DNA of 64,000 nt. Source: Lichenicola sp964247725 (GTDB lineage: Bacteria; Pseudomonadota; Alphaproteobacteria; Acetobacterales; Acetobacteraceae). How positions within the stretch are numbered: the first letter of the stretch is position 1; every line of letters begins with the position of its first letter. This document shows positions 16,885-25,251 of this stretch, piece by piece. The stretch is taken from the NCBI GenBank assembly GCA_964247725.1, contig CAXTVM010000010.1, positions 1 through 64,000 of the forward strand, read 5' to 3'. The notes under the pieces were generated by a model. That model made no database searches, was not told the origin of the DNA, and saw only the letters and a list, made by a program, of their open reading frames with translations. The position numbers were made by a program, and so were the translations under genes.

Positions 16885-19512
16885 CTAGAAACGGTATTGC
16901 AATTCTCCACCGAACACGAACGGGTAGTTCACGGTATACTGGATGGTCTGGGGGAAGTTGATCGACGGTCCGCGGAAGACGTACTGCGTGGAGTTGTTGA
17001 TGTTGCGGGCGTAGAGGATCGCCGTCAGATGCGTCCTCGCCGGCTGGTACAGGGCGCGGATGTCGATGTTGACGTAGTGCGGCTGCACGTACGCCGAGGT
17101 CTTGAACACGCCGCTGTACTGCTGGCCGACATAGCTGAAGATGCCTGAGAAGCTGAGGTCCCCGCCCGTCAGGTGCATGACGTAGACCGGCGAGAAGGTA
17201 AACTTGTTGGTGGGCGACTGCGGCACCGTGTCGCCGCGCAGGCTGGCATGGACGACGCCGCTGTTGGTGTCCTCGATCCCGGTGCCGTTGGTGAACTCCT
17301 GGAACTTGGCGTTCAGGTAGGAATACACGAAGGTGAGGTGAAGGTTGCGGCGCGGCGACCAGGTCGACTGCAGCTCGCCGCCGAACGAGCGGGTGCGCTG
17401 CGCGTTCACCAGCGTCTGCTGGAACACGGTGCCCAGCGTCGGGTTCTGGATCGCGACGGTGATCGGCACCTGCAGGTTGTCGTAATCGTAGTAGAAGGCG
17501 GACCCGTCGATCAGGAACTGGCTCCCAAACGTCTTCTTCAGGCCCACCTCGTAATCCATCAGCGTCGTGGCCTTCACCAGCGGGATCGGGTCGAAGGCGC
17601 CGAGGTCGAAGCCACCCGGCTGGTAGCCGCGAGCCACCTCCACGTAGGCCAGCGTATGCGGGTCGGGCGCCCATTCGAGTCCGACCTTGCCTGTCTGCGC
17701 CTGGTAGGACGCGCGCGCCTCGGCGTTGTTGGCGGCCGGCGTCAGGTCGAGCCCGGCCCGCGGCGCGGTGGGGAAGTCGCCGAAGAAGCCGTAGGCGTCG
17801 TAGATCTCGCGGAACCGGTCGCCGCCGGTGCGCTGGTCCCAGTTCTGGCGGAAGGCGAGCGTCGCCTTCAATGTTGGCAGGACGGAATAGTCGAGCTGGC
17901 CGTATACGGCCTCGCTGTTCTCGCTCTCGGTGGTGTTCTGGCTGTAGAAGGCGCCGGACGGGTTCGGCGCCGCGAGCGAGGCGCCGGTGACGCCCAGCAA
18001 CGGCGTGGTGAGGTAGGGCGCCCCGGGATTGAAGACGGAGAAGCCGTTCTGGTAGTTCTCGCCGTAGTCGTAGGCGCCGACGAACCATTGCAGCTTGCCG
18101 GTGCCCTCCGAGCTCAGCCGCAGCTCGTCGCTGTAGAAGTGCTCGGTCACCGGCGCGTCGTAGTTATAGTCGTCCGGCACCTCGCGCCCGGTCGGCGACA
18201 GGAAGTCGGGCTGCTGCGTGTAGCTCTGGTCGAACTGCGTGTTGGAGCTGAACTGGCTGTAGTTGCCGAGGAACTTCAGCGACGCCCAGTGCAGGTCGTA
18301 GGTGATGTTGGTGGTGACGGTGTGGTCGTCGTTGATGTCGGCGTGGCCCGGCGTCAGCACGCTGGTCTTGAACGGGTTCGAGGTGGACGGGTTGGTGTTG
18401 GGGACCAGCCCGAACTGCGGGTTCGGCTCGAAGCCGAAATAGGCGTTGGCCGCGTCCAGGCTGGCCTCGCCGCTGCCGCCGAGATAGGGGCTGGACTGGC
18501 CGAGCCCGGCATTGACGCCGTACGGCGCCAGCTCGTGCTGCTGGAAGTTCTGGTAGCGCGCCCAGATGTTAAGGTCAGGGGTCGGATCCCATTCGAGCTG
18601 GCCTTCCAGGATCAGCGAGTTGCCGGTGCCCGGACGCTGGCTGGGCAGGTCGATGTTCTCCTGCGCGCCGTGGGTGACGTCGTCGAACGCGGCGACTAGC
18701 CTGCCCTTCAGGTTGCTGGTGATCGGGAAGCCCAGCGCCGCCTGGTCGTAGTTCTCGCCCAGCGAGTTGCCGCCGACGCGGACGTCGCCGGACAGCACGT
18801 CGGTCGGGTGCTGCGAGAAGACGTCGGCCTCGCCGCCCAGGTTGTTGTGCCCGGTGACGGTGCCGGGGCCCGAGATCACCTCGATGCGGTTGGTCAGGAT
18901 GTCCGGCTGGTTCAGGTAGCTCGGCGATCCGGCATAGGCGCCGTCGACGTTCACGCCGACGCCGGGATCGGTGCCGACGCCCGCGTTCTGGAAGCGGCCG
19001 ATGCCGCGCAGCGCCAGGAAGTCGCCCTGCAGGCTCGCACTCGGCGTCAGGTTGACGATGTCCTGGCCGTTCTCGACGCCGACCTGGTTGCGGCGCAGCT
19101 CGGTGAAGGCGGTGATGGCGGTGGCGGTGTGCTGGATCGTACTGTTGCGCGACTGGCCGGTCACCGTGACGGTCTCGGCCACGGCGTTGGCCGAGGCCGC
19201 CCCCAGCTCGCCGCTGCCGCCTTGCGCGGCGGTCGGGGCGGCCGCCGGGGTCGCCGCGGGCGGCGCCTCCGAGGACGCCGCCGAAGCTCTCGTCGAGGCT
19301 GCCGCCCCGGTCGCCCTCTGGGCGGCCGTGGGCGTCGCGGCCGCGATCCGGGTGGCGCTCGCCTTGGCGAGATGCGCGGGCTTGGTCGGTTTGGCCGGCT
19401 TGTGTTGCGCCGGGGCCGGCGTGGCGTCGCCCGTGCCCTGGGCCAGCGCCGGGACCGACCCCAGCATGGCGGGCAGCCCGCAGCACAGCATGAACCTACG
19501 GCTTCTCTGCAT
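16885..19512 (-). CDS. TonB-dependent outer-membrane receptor
   Basis: An 875-residue receptor. It has a signal peptide to about AQG at 26, then about 80 residues rich in Ala, Pro, Lys and Thr. A plug follows, with a TonB-box-like ETVTVTGQS, DIVNLTPSASLQGDFLALRG and IEVISGPGTVTGHNN. A large beta barrel ends in the typical aromatic C-terminus GGELQYRF. The sequence type, with a Pfam-plug VTVTG and the LRGIG segment, resembles sphingomonad and acetobacterial receptors for hydrophobic or carbohydrate ligands rather than classic siderophore receptors. It is divergent from the tandem TetR regulator and upstream of the GPH symporter. The Ala/Pro/Lys-rich stretch could span the periplasm towards TonB. 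Confidence 0.92.
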   Translation of the reverse strand: MQRSRRFMLCCGLPAMLGSVPALAQGTGDATPAPAQHKPAKPTKPAHLAKASATRIAAATPTAAQRATGAAASTRASAASSEAPPAATPAAAPTAAQGGSGELGAASANAVAETVTVTGQSRNSTIQHTATAITAFTELRRNQVGVENGQDIVNLTPSASLQGDFLALRGIGRFQNAGVGTDPGVGVNVDGAYAGSPSYLNQPDILTNRIEVISGPGTVTGHNNLGGEADVFSQHPTDVLSGDVRVGGNSLGENYDQAALGFPITSNLKGRLVAAFDDVTHGAQENIDLPSQRPGTGNSLILEGQLEWDPTPDLNIWARYQNFQQHELAPYGVNAGLGQSSPYLGGSGEASLDAANAYFGFEPNPQFGLVPNTNPSTSNPFKTSVLTPGHADINDDHTVTTNITYDLHWASLKFLGNYSQFSSNTQFDQSYTQQPDFLSPTGREVPDDYNYDAPVTEHFYSDELRLSSEGTGKLQWFVGAYDYGENYQNGFSVFNPGAPYLTTPLLGVTGASLAAPNPSGAFYSQNTTESENSEAVYGQLDYSVLPTLKATLAFRQNWDQRTGGDRFREIYDAYGFFGDFPTAPRAGLDLTPAANNAEARASYQAQTGKVGLEWAPDPHTLAYVEVARGYQPGGFDLGAFDPIPLVKATTLMDYEVGLKKTFGSQFLIDGSAFYYDYDNLQVPITVAIQNPTLGTVFQQTLVNAQRTRSFGGELQSTWSPRRNLHLTFVYSYLNAKFQEFTNGTGIEDTNSGVVHASLRGDTVPQSPTNKFTFSPVYVMHLTGGDLSFSGIFSYVGQQYSGVFKTSAYVQPHYVNIDIRALYQPARTHLTAILYARNINNSTQYVFRGPSINFPQTIQYTVNYPFVFGGELQYRF

Positions 19513-19795
19513 GATCGCTTCCCAACCCCGACGCTCGCGGTGCGAGTCTGTCTCGTCTGTTGCACTGCAAAACAGGCGATGTTTCTTAAGGCAAAGTTAG
19601 CCACGGACCTCCGGCACCGTCAACGGGCCAGGCCGCCCAGGTCGCTTCAAGGCAAGGAGGGTGTTGCCCGCCGGACAGCAAACCGTGGTCGCGGCGTACG
19701 TCGGTTCTGAAGACGGGGGCCCGGCCGCCGCCCGGAACGGTTGGTCGGGGCCGAACACGATGATAGCATGAGCTCGCGACCTGCGGGACAACAGC
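19513..19795. promoter_or_regulatory. Divergent promoter region between TonB receptor and tandem TetR gene
   Basis: This 283-base region has no gene. It contains a small perfect palindrome TTGCACTGCAA at 19560-19570 and an AT-richer stretch TTTCTTAAGGCAAAG just downstream, about 50 bases ahead of the receptor start. The palindrome is the only candidate operator I can see. No clear -35/-10 pair could be assigned. Confidence 0.35.
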
Positions 19796-21043
19796 TTGAA
19801 CGGCCTGACCTTCGATACGCACGACGGCCGCTCGACGCAGACCCGCTTCGACCGGCGCAAGGAGGAGATCCTCAACGCGGCCGGCTGGCTGTTCAACCGG
19901 CACGGGCTGCGGGACGCGACGCTCGCGATCATCGCCGCCGACATAGGCCTCAATCTCAAGAGCCTGCGTTATTATTTCGAGAAGCGTGAAGACCTCGTCG
20001 CCAGCGCCTTCATGCGCTCGATCGACCTGCATCGCGAGCTGGTGCAGGCGGCGCTGGCCGAGCCGGACGTGGAGGCGCGGATCCGCAGCTTCGTGCGCCG
20101 CTACTTCGAGCTCCACGCCAGCGTGAAGGCCGGCAGCCGGCCCGAGTTCGTGCATTTCGGCGACATCCGGGCGCTGACCGAGCCGCACTCGGAGCTGGTC
20201 TGGACCGCCTACAACCGGATGTTCAAGGCGATGCGCGAGCTGTTCCGGATGCCGGGGACGCATTGGGACCGGGCGCGCCTGAACGCGGCCACCCACATGC
20301 TGCTGTCGCAGCTGCTGTGGTCCGTTGTGTGGTCCGGCAACTATTTCCCCGCCGACGCCCCGGTCATGGCCGAGCGGTTCACGGCGGTCCTGCTGGGCGG
20401 CCTGGCCGCGGCGCCGATCGACCTCAGGCAGGTCGCGGCGCTGCCGTGGCCGCACGCCGCCGAGGAGGACCGGCTGTCGCAGGGCTCGTTCCTGCGCACC
20501 GCCATCGCGCTCATCAACCAGCATGGCTATCGCGGCGCCTCGGTCGACCGCATCTCGGCCGAGCTGAACGTCACCAAAGGCTCGTTCTACCACCATAACG
20601 AGACCCGCGACGGGCTGGTGGTGGCCTGCTTCGAGCACAGCTTCGCCCATCTCCGCGACGCGCAGGATACGGCGCTGGCGGCAGAGCGGGACGGGCTGGC
20701 CCAGGTGACGGCGGCCTCGATGTCGCTGGTCCGGCGGCAGATGCTCGACGGCGGGACCCTGCTGCGCACTTCGGCGCTGACCGCGATCGGGCCGGAGCTG
20801 CGCACGCGGATGGAGGCGCAGATGTCGCGCCTGACGCTGCGCTTCGGCGACATGCTGAACGACGGGCTGGCCGACGGATCGGTCCGGCCCTGCAACGTCC
20901 GCATCGCCGCCGAGATGGTCACCGCGATGATCAACTCGGCCGAGGAGCTGCGGCGCTGGGTCGACACGGCCAGCGGCGACAACGCCGCCGACCTCTACGT
21001 GCGGCCGCTGCTGTTCGGGCTGCTGTCCAAGACCGATGCCTGA
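19796..21043 (+). CDS. Tandem-domain TetR-family regulator
   Basis: A 415-residue protein made of two complete TetR units in one chain. HTH 1 is at about 21-66 (RKEEILNAAG...LRYYFEKREDL) with its own helical ligand domain to about 215. HTH 2 is at 231-276 (FLRTAIALINQHGYRGASV, KGSFYHHNETRDGL) with a second ligand domain to the end. A normal TetR protein is about 200 residues and dimerises; a double one could act as an intramolecular pseudo-dimer. The start is TTG at 19796 (no in-frame ATG fits). It is divergent from the TonB receptor and stands ahead of the acyl-CoA catabolic genes, so it probably controls them. Confidence 0.88.
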   Translation: MNGLTFDTHDGRSTQTRFDRRKEEILNAAGWLFNRHGLRDATLAIIAADIGLNLKSLRYYFEKREDLVASAFMRSIDLHRELVQAALAEPDVEARIRSFVRRYFELHASVKAGSRPEFVHFGDIRALTEPHSELVWTAYNRMFKAMRELFRMPGTHWDRARLNAATHMLLSQLLWSVVWSGNYFPADAPVMAERFTAVLLGGLAAAPIDLRQVAALPWPHAAEEDRLSQGSFLRTAIALINQHGYRGASVDRISAELNVTKGSFYHHNETRDGLVVACFEHSFAHLRDAQDTALAAERDGLAQVTAASMSLVRRQMLDGGTLLRTSALTAIGPELRTRMEAQMSRLTLRFGDMLNDGLADGSVRPCNVRIAAEMVTAMINSAEELRRWVDTASGDNAADLYVRPLLFGLLSKTDA

Positions 21044-21078
21044 TCCGCCGGCGCCTGATCCGCCGATGTCTGGCCTGC

Positions 21079-21957
21079 CTAAGCCGCCAGGTGGCGCCGG
21101 AACCAGTCGGTCGCCGCCGCGACGCTGTCGTCGAAATGCTTGTCGTAGACCGCGTAATGCTGCGAAGGGAACGTCTGGTATTCGCTGACCGCGTTCTGCC
21201 GGATGATCATGTGGGCGGTGAAGCCGTGCTCCATCCGGTTGATGAGCTCCTCGTGCTCAGCGTCGATGATGAGCGTCGGCACGCGCACGAGCGCCGCGGC
21301 GGCGAGCGGCGAGTGCGTCGCCATGCGGGCGACGTCGGGCGTGCCCTTGAGGTTGGCGCTGGCGTCGAGGCCACCCTGCGGCACCGGCGGGTCGATGCGG
21401 CCGTGCGCCTTGTCCGCGGCGCGGCCGCGCGCGAAGGCCTGGAACTCGGCCGGGAAGCCGAAGCCGCCGATCTGGGCAACGACGGCGCTGATCCGGTTGT
21501 CGTGACCGGCCAGGAACACGGCGTGGCCGCCGCCGTAGCTGGTGCCCCAGATGCCGATCCGGGCCGGGTCGACGTCGGGCTCCGCGGCCAGCACCGCCAG
21601 GCAGTTGCGCGCGTCGGCGGTCTGGTCGACCGGATCGACGACCTCGCGCAGTACCCGCACGGCCAGCGTTCGTTCCCCCGCCTCCAGCAGCCGCGGCGCG
21701 TCGGCGGCGGCGATGATGCGGCCGTCCGACTCGCCCCAGCCGCGATAGTCGAACACCATGGCGACGAAGCCGGCCTCGGCGAAGGCACGCGCATAGGGAG
21801 CGAGCTGGCTCTTCACCCCGCCCCAGCCGTGGCAGAGCAGGATCGCCGGATGGCCCCCCGCCGGCCGCGTGCCCGCCGGCGTGAAGATCTCGGCGGCGAT
21901 CCGCGTGCCTTCGCTGTAGAGCGTGAGCGCCCGCTCACCTACGGCCGTATCCGCCAT
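21079..21957 (-). CDS. Alpha/beta hydrolase (dienelactone-hydrolase-like)
   Basis: A 292-residue cytoplasmic hydrolase. The nucleophile elbow is GTSYGG (Ser140), the oxyanion region ILLCHGWGGVKS (39-50), and a late His in FPSQHYAVYDKH completes the triad; DAEHEELINR may hold the Asp. It resembles the DLH/acetyl-xylan-esterase-like group annotated as dienelactone hydrolase or S9-type hydrolases. It is divergent from the thiolase gene and shares its 135-base promoter region, so it probably belongs to the same pathway. The actual ester or lactone substrate is not known. Confidence 0.85.
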   Translation of the reverse strand: MADTAVGERALTLYSEGTRIAAEIFTPAGTRPAGGHPAILLCHGWGGVKSQLAPYARAFAEAGFVAMVFDYRGWGESDGRIIAAADAPRLLEAGERTLAVRVLREVVDPVDQTADARNCLAVLAAEPDVDPARIGIWGTSYGGGHAVFLAGHDNRISAVVAQIGGFGFPAEFQAFARGRAADKAHGRIDPPVPQGGLDASANLKGTPDVARMATHSPLAAAALVRVPTLIIDAEHEELINRMEHGFTAHMIIRQNAVSEYQTFPSQHYAVYDKHFDDSVAAATDWFRRHLAA

Positions 21958-22024
21958 CGAGGCCTCCCGCGGCGAGGGTCGGGATGCCGTCCCCCTTATC
22001 TGACGGCCTTGTCAATATCAGCGC

Positions 22025-22041
22025 CTTGATACTAATACAAG
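22025..22041. promoter_or_regulatory. Candidate operator CTTG-N9-CAAG in the hydrolase/thiolase divergent promoter
   Basis: The 17 bases start CTTGATACT and end with CAAG, an interrupted palindrome of TetR-site size. It lies in the divergent region, 68 bases before the hydrolase start on one side and 52 before the thiolase start on the other. CTTGATA recurs, on the opposite strand, at 26931-26937 and 27805-27811. Confidence 0.35.
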
Positions 22042-22092
22042 CGTACCGCGGTTCTGAAGAACCCAGGCCGACGGCAACCAGCAGGAGGCACC

Positions 22093-23307
22093 ATGCCCGA
22101 CGCCGTTTCCGAGGCCGTCATCGTCTCGACCGCCCGCACGCCGATCGGCAAGGCGTATCGCGGCGCCTTCAACGACACCCAGGGCCAGGCGCTGGCCGGC
22201 CACGCGATCGCCGAGGCGGTGCGCCGCGCCGGGGTGTCGCCGGCCGAGATCGAGGACGTCGTCATGGGCTGCGCGCTGCAGCAGGGCTCGACCGGCTACA
22301 ACGTCGCCCGCCAGGGGTCGCTGTGGGCGGGACTGCCCGAGAGCGTGCCGGGCATGACCATCGACCGCCAGTGCGGCTCCGGCCTGATGGCGATCGCCAC
22401 CGTCGCCAAGGGCATCCTCAACGGCGAGCTCACGGTCGCCGTCGCCGGCGGCGTGGAGTCGATCTCGCTGGTGCAGAACGCGCACATGAACCACTACCGC
22501 GCCGGCGACCCGAAGCTGCGCGCCGAGCACCCGTCGCTCTACATGGCGATGGTGGAGACCGCCGAGATCGTCGCCTCCCGCTACGGCATCAGCCGGCAGG
22601 CGCAGGACGAGTACGCGCTGCAGTCGCAGCAGCGCACCGCGCAGGCGCAGGCGGCGGGGCGCCTCGACGCCGAGATCGTGCCGGTGACCGCGACCATGAA
22701 GGTGACCGACAAGGCGACCGGCCAGACTAGCGACCGCGAGGTCACGCTCAGCCGCGACGAGGGCAACCGCCCGGAGACCACGATCGAGAACCTCGCCCGG
22801 CTGGAGCCGGTGTTCAAGGACGGCCAGCAGGTCGCGAAGGGCGAGTACATCACCGCCGGCAACGCGTCCCAGCTCTCGGACGGGGCGGCGGCGCTGGTGC
22901 TGATGGGCCGAGCCGAGGCCGAGCGGCGCGGGCTCACGCCGCTCGGCGCCTATCGCGGCCTGGCCGTGGCCGGCTGCGCGCCGGACGAGATGGGCATCGG
23001 CCCAGTGTTCGCGATCCCCAAGCTGCTCGCCCGGCACAGGCTGTCGATCGACGATATCGGGCTGTGGGAACTGAACGAGGCGTTCGCGAGCCAGGTGATC
23101 TACTGCCGGGACAAGCTCGGCATTCCGGGCGACCGGCTGAACGTCTCGGGCGGCGCCATCTCGATCGGGCATCCGTACGGCATGTCCGGCGCCCGCATGA
23201 CCGGCCACATCCTGCACGAGGGCCGTCGGCGCGGCGTGCGCTACGGCGTCGTCACCATGTGCATGGGCGGCGGCATGGGCGGCGCCGGCCTGTTCGAGAT
23301 CCTCTGA
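22093..23307 (+). CDS. Acetyl-CoA acyltransferase (thiolase)
   Basis: A 404-residue thiolase that cleaves 3-ketoacyl-CoA (or condenses acetyl-CoA). Catalytic residues are all present: Cys94 in DRQCGSGL, His360 in GGAISIGHPYG and Cys390 in TMCMGGGMG. NEAF and the GNASQLSDGAAA segments are normal. ATG 22093 follows AGGAGG with good spacing. The thioesterase gene begins 12 bases after its stop. In this neighbourhood it would supply the last step of a beta-oxidation-like ring or side-chain degradation. Confidence 0.94.
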   Translation: MPDAVSEAVIVSTARTPIGKAYRGAFNDTQGQALAGHAIAEAVRRAGVSPAEIEDVVMGCALQQGSTGYNVARQGSLWAGLPESVPGMTIDRQCGSGLMAIATVAKGILNGELTVAVAGGVESISLVQNAHMNHYRAGDPKLRAEHPSLYMAMVETAEIVASRYGISRQAQDEYALQSQQRTAQAQAAGRLDAEIVPVTATMKVTDKATGQTSDREVTLSRDEGNRPETTIENLARLEPVFKDGQQVAKGEYITAGNASQLSDGAAALVLMGRAEAERRGLTPLGAYRGLAVAGCAPDEMGIGPVFAIPKLLARHRLSIDDIGLWELNEAFASQVIYCRDKLGIPGDRLNVSGGAISIGHPYGMSGARMTGHILHEGRRRGVRYGVVTMCMGGGMGGAGLFEIL

Positions 23308-23318
23308 CCGCAGCACCC

Positions 23319-24191
23319 ATGACCTTCGACGAGCTCTTCGCCTTCGAGCCGGCCCCGGACGATGCCGCGGCGCCGTCCGGCCAGTCGGCCTGGATCGCGC
23401 CCGGCGCGCCGGCGACCGACGAGCCGCGCCTGTTCGGGGGCGTGCTGATCGGCCAGGCGATCGCCGCCGCCTCGCTCGGCACCCGACGCTGCCATGCGCT
23501 GCACGGGCTGTTCATCAGCGTAGGCTTCAAGGAGCAGCCGTTCCAGATCGCGGTGGACCGCACCCGCGACGGCGGCAGCTTCTCCAGCCGCAGGGTCGAG
23601 ATACGCCAGCACGACCGGCTACTGTTCGCGGGCTATTCGTCCCACCACGACGGCGACCAGGGTCCGGAACACCAGGCGGCCATGCCCGACCTGCCGGAGC
23701 CCGACCAGCTCGAGGAACGGCGCATGACCCGGACCGGCGGGCCCGGGGCGGCGACCGGCGCCGGGCCGCGCTACCTGCCTTACGTGATGCTGGACGCCCG
23801 TCCGGTGCCGACGTCGGCGATCAGGCCGCGGCAGGACGGGGAACCCATCCAGGCCGTCTGGTTCCGGCCGCGCGACCCGATCCGGGGCGGGCCCGAGATC
23901 CACCAGGCGGCGATCGGCTTCGCCTCCGACATGGGCCTGGTGCATGTCGGGCTGCAGCCGCATACCGGGAAGGGCAGGGAGCTGCAGGCGGCCAGCCTCG
24001 ACCACGCCATCTGGTTCCATCGCCAGGCCTCGGCGAACGACTGGCTGCTGCACGTGCAGAGTTCGCCGACCGCCGGGCACGGGCGGGGCTTCTCGCAGGC
24101 CACCGTGTTCACGCAAGGTGGCGTGCTGGTGGCAAGCGTTGCCCAGGAGTTCCTGGCGCGGCGGAAGCGGGGTGCTGGTGAACAGCAATAA
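23319..24191 (+). CDS. Acyl-CoA thioesterase II (TesB-like)
   Basis: A 290-residue double-hotdog thioesterase that hydrolyses acyl-CoA to free acid and CoA. The two halves are visible: the first with LFGGVLIGQAIAAAS and HGLFISVGFKEQPFQI, the second with IHQAAIGFASDMGL, LDHAIWFHR and GFSQATVFTQGG..VASVAQE. Length fits TesB (about 285). ATG 23319 is 12 bases after the thiolase stop, so the genes are likely cotranscribed. The stop TAA leads straight into the repeat pair at 24190. Confidence 0.92.
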   Translation: MTFDELFAFEPAPDDAAAPSGQSAWIAPGAPATDEPRLFGGVLIGQAIAAASLGTRRCHALHGLFISVGFKEQPFQIAVDRTRDGGSFSSRRVEIRQHDRLLFAGYSSHHDGDQGPEHQAAMPDLPEPDQLEERRMTRTGGPGAATGAGPRYLPYVMLDARPVPTSAIRPRQDGEPIQAVWFRPRDPIRGGPEIHQAAIGFASDMGLVHVGLQPHTGKGRELQAASLDHAIWFHRQASANDWLLHVQSSPTAGHGRGFSQATVFTQGGVLVASVAQEFLARRKRGAGEQQ

Positions 24192-24337
24192 GGCCAGGGC
24201 TCTGCCCTGGACCCGCCAAGGGCCGGCGGCCCTTGGAACCCGATTCGTAAGGAGATAGCGCCTGCATGAGGGTTAACCCTTAACGAATCCGGGCCCGCGG
24301 CCCCAGCGGGGTCCAGGGGCAGAGCCCCTGGCCTTCC
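24190..24337. repeat. Intergenic palindromic repeat, copy E (head-to-head pair)
   Basis: Left half: AAGGCCAGGGCTCTGCCCTGG, ACCCGCC, hairpin AAGGGCCGGCGGCCCTT, GGAACCCGATTCG. A 33-base centre follows with its own palindrome GGGTTAACCC. Right half: CTTAACGAATCCGGG, hairpin, GCGGGGTCCAGGGGCAGAG, CCCCTGGCCTTCC. It begins within the TAA of the thioesterase gene and ends 20 bases before the SDR start. Confidence 0.92.
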
Positions 24338-24357
24338 AGACGCGATCGAGGACAGCC

Positions 24358-25251
24358 ATGGCGATTGATCTGACGGGACGGGTGGCGATCGTGACCGGGG
24401 CTGGCGGCGGCCTCGGCCGCGCGCATGCGCTGCTGCTGGCTCGGCGCGGCGCCAGGGTGGTGGTGAACGATCTCGCCGCCGCCCGCGCGGTGGCCGACGA
24501 GATCGTGGCGGCCGGCGGCGAGGCGATCGCCAGCCCCGCCTCGGTGGCCGAGTTCGAGCAGGTCGAGGCGATGGCCGCCGCGGCGATGGAGCGTTGGGGT
24601 CGCATCGACGTCCTGGTCAACAACGCCGGCATCCTGCGCGACCGCAGCTTCGCCAAGATGGACCTGGCCGACTTCCGCCTGGTGATCGACGTGCACCTGA
24701 TGGGAGCGGTGCACTGCACCAAGGCGGTCTGGGAGATCATGCGCGCGCAGGGCTACGGGCGGATCGTGATGACCACGTCCTCCTCCGGGCTCTACGGCAA
24801 TTTCGGCCAGTCGAACTACGGCGCCGCCAAGATGGCGCTGGTCGGGCTGATGCAGACGCTGGCGCTCGAGGGCGCGAAGTACGGCATCCGCGTCAACTGC
24901 CTGGCGCCCACTGCGATGACGCGCATGATGGAGGGACTGCTGCCCGAGGCGGCGGCGGCGCGGCTGACGCCCGACGCGGTCAGCCCCGCGGTGCTGGCGC
25001 TGGTCGCCGAAGATGCGCCGACCCGCATGATCCTGTGCGCCGGCGCCGGCAGCTTCGAGCAGGCGCACGTGACGCTGACCCGCGGGGTCCATCTCGGCCG
25101 GTCGGACGACGTGGCGGAGCGGATCGCGTCGCACTGGGCCGAGATCGGCGACGCGGCGGGGTCGACCGTTCCGGACGCCGCCTGGGCGCAGGGGCGCGGG
25201 GAGCTGGAGAAGGCCGGCCTGGCGGACGGCGGCGGTCAGTCGACCGGCTGA
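24358..25251 (+). CDS. SDR dehydrogenase, MFE-2-like 3-hydroxyacyl-CoA type
   Basis: A 297-residue short-chain dehydrogenase. NAD site GAGGGLGRAHAL (14-25), NNAG (88-91), Ser141-143, Tyr154 and Lys158 are in place. The RDRSFAKMD segment after NNAG is characteristic of the dehydrogenase unit of peroxisomal multifunctional enzyme 2, which oxidises (3R)-hydroxyacyl-CoA. The C-terminal 60 residues extend beyond a minimal SDR, as in that group. ATG 24358 sits 20 bases after the repeat. Its 3' end overlaps the convergent ligase gene by 16 bases. Confidence 0.9.
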   Translation: MAIDLTGRVAIVTGAGGGLGRAHALLLARRGARVVVNDLAAARAVADEIVAAGGEAIASPASVAEFEQVEAMAAAAMERWGRIDVLVNNAGILRDRSFAKMDLADFRLVIDVHLMGAVHCTKAVWEIMRAQGYGRIVMTTSSSGLYGNFGQSNYGAAKMALVGLMQTLALEGAKYGIRVNCLAPTAMTRMMEGLLPEAAAARLTPDAVSPAVLALVAEDAPTRMILCAGAGSFEQAHVTLTRGVHLGRSDDVAERIASHWAEIGDAAGSTVPDAAWAQGRGELEKAGLADGGGQSTG

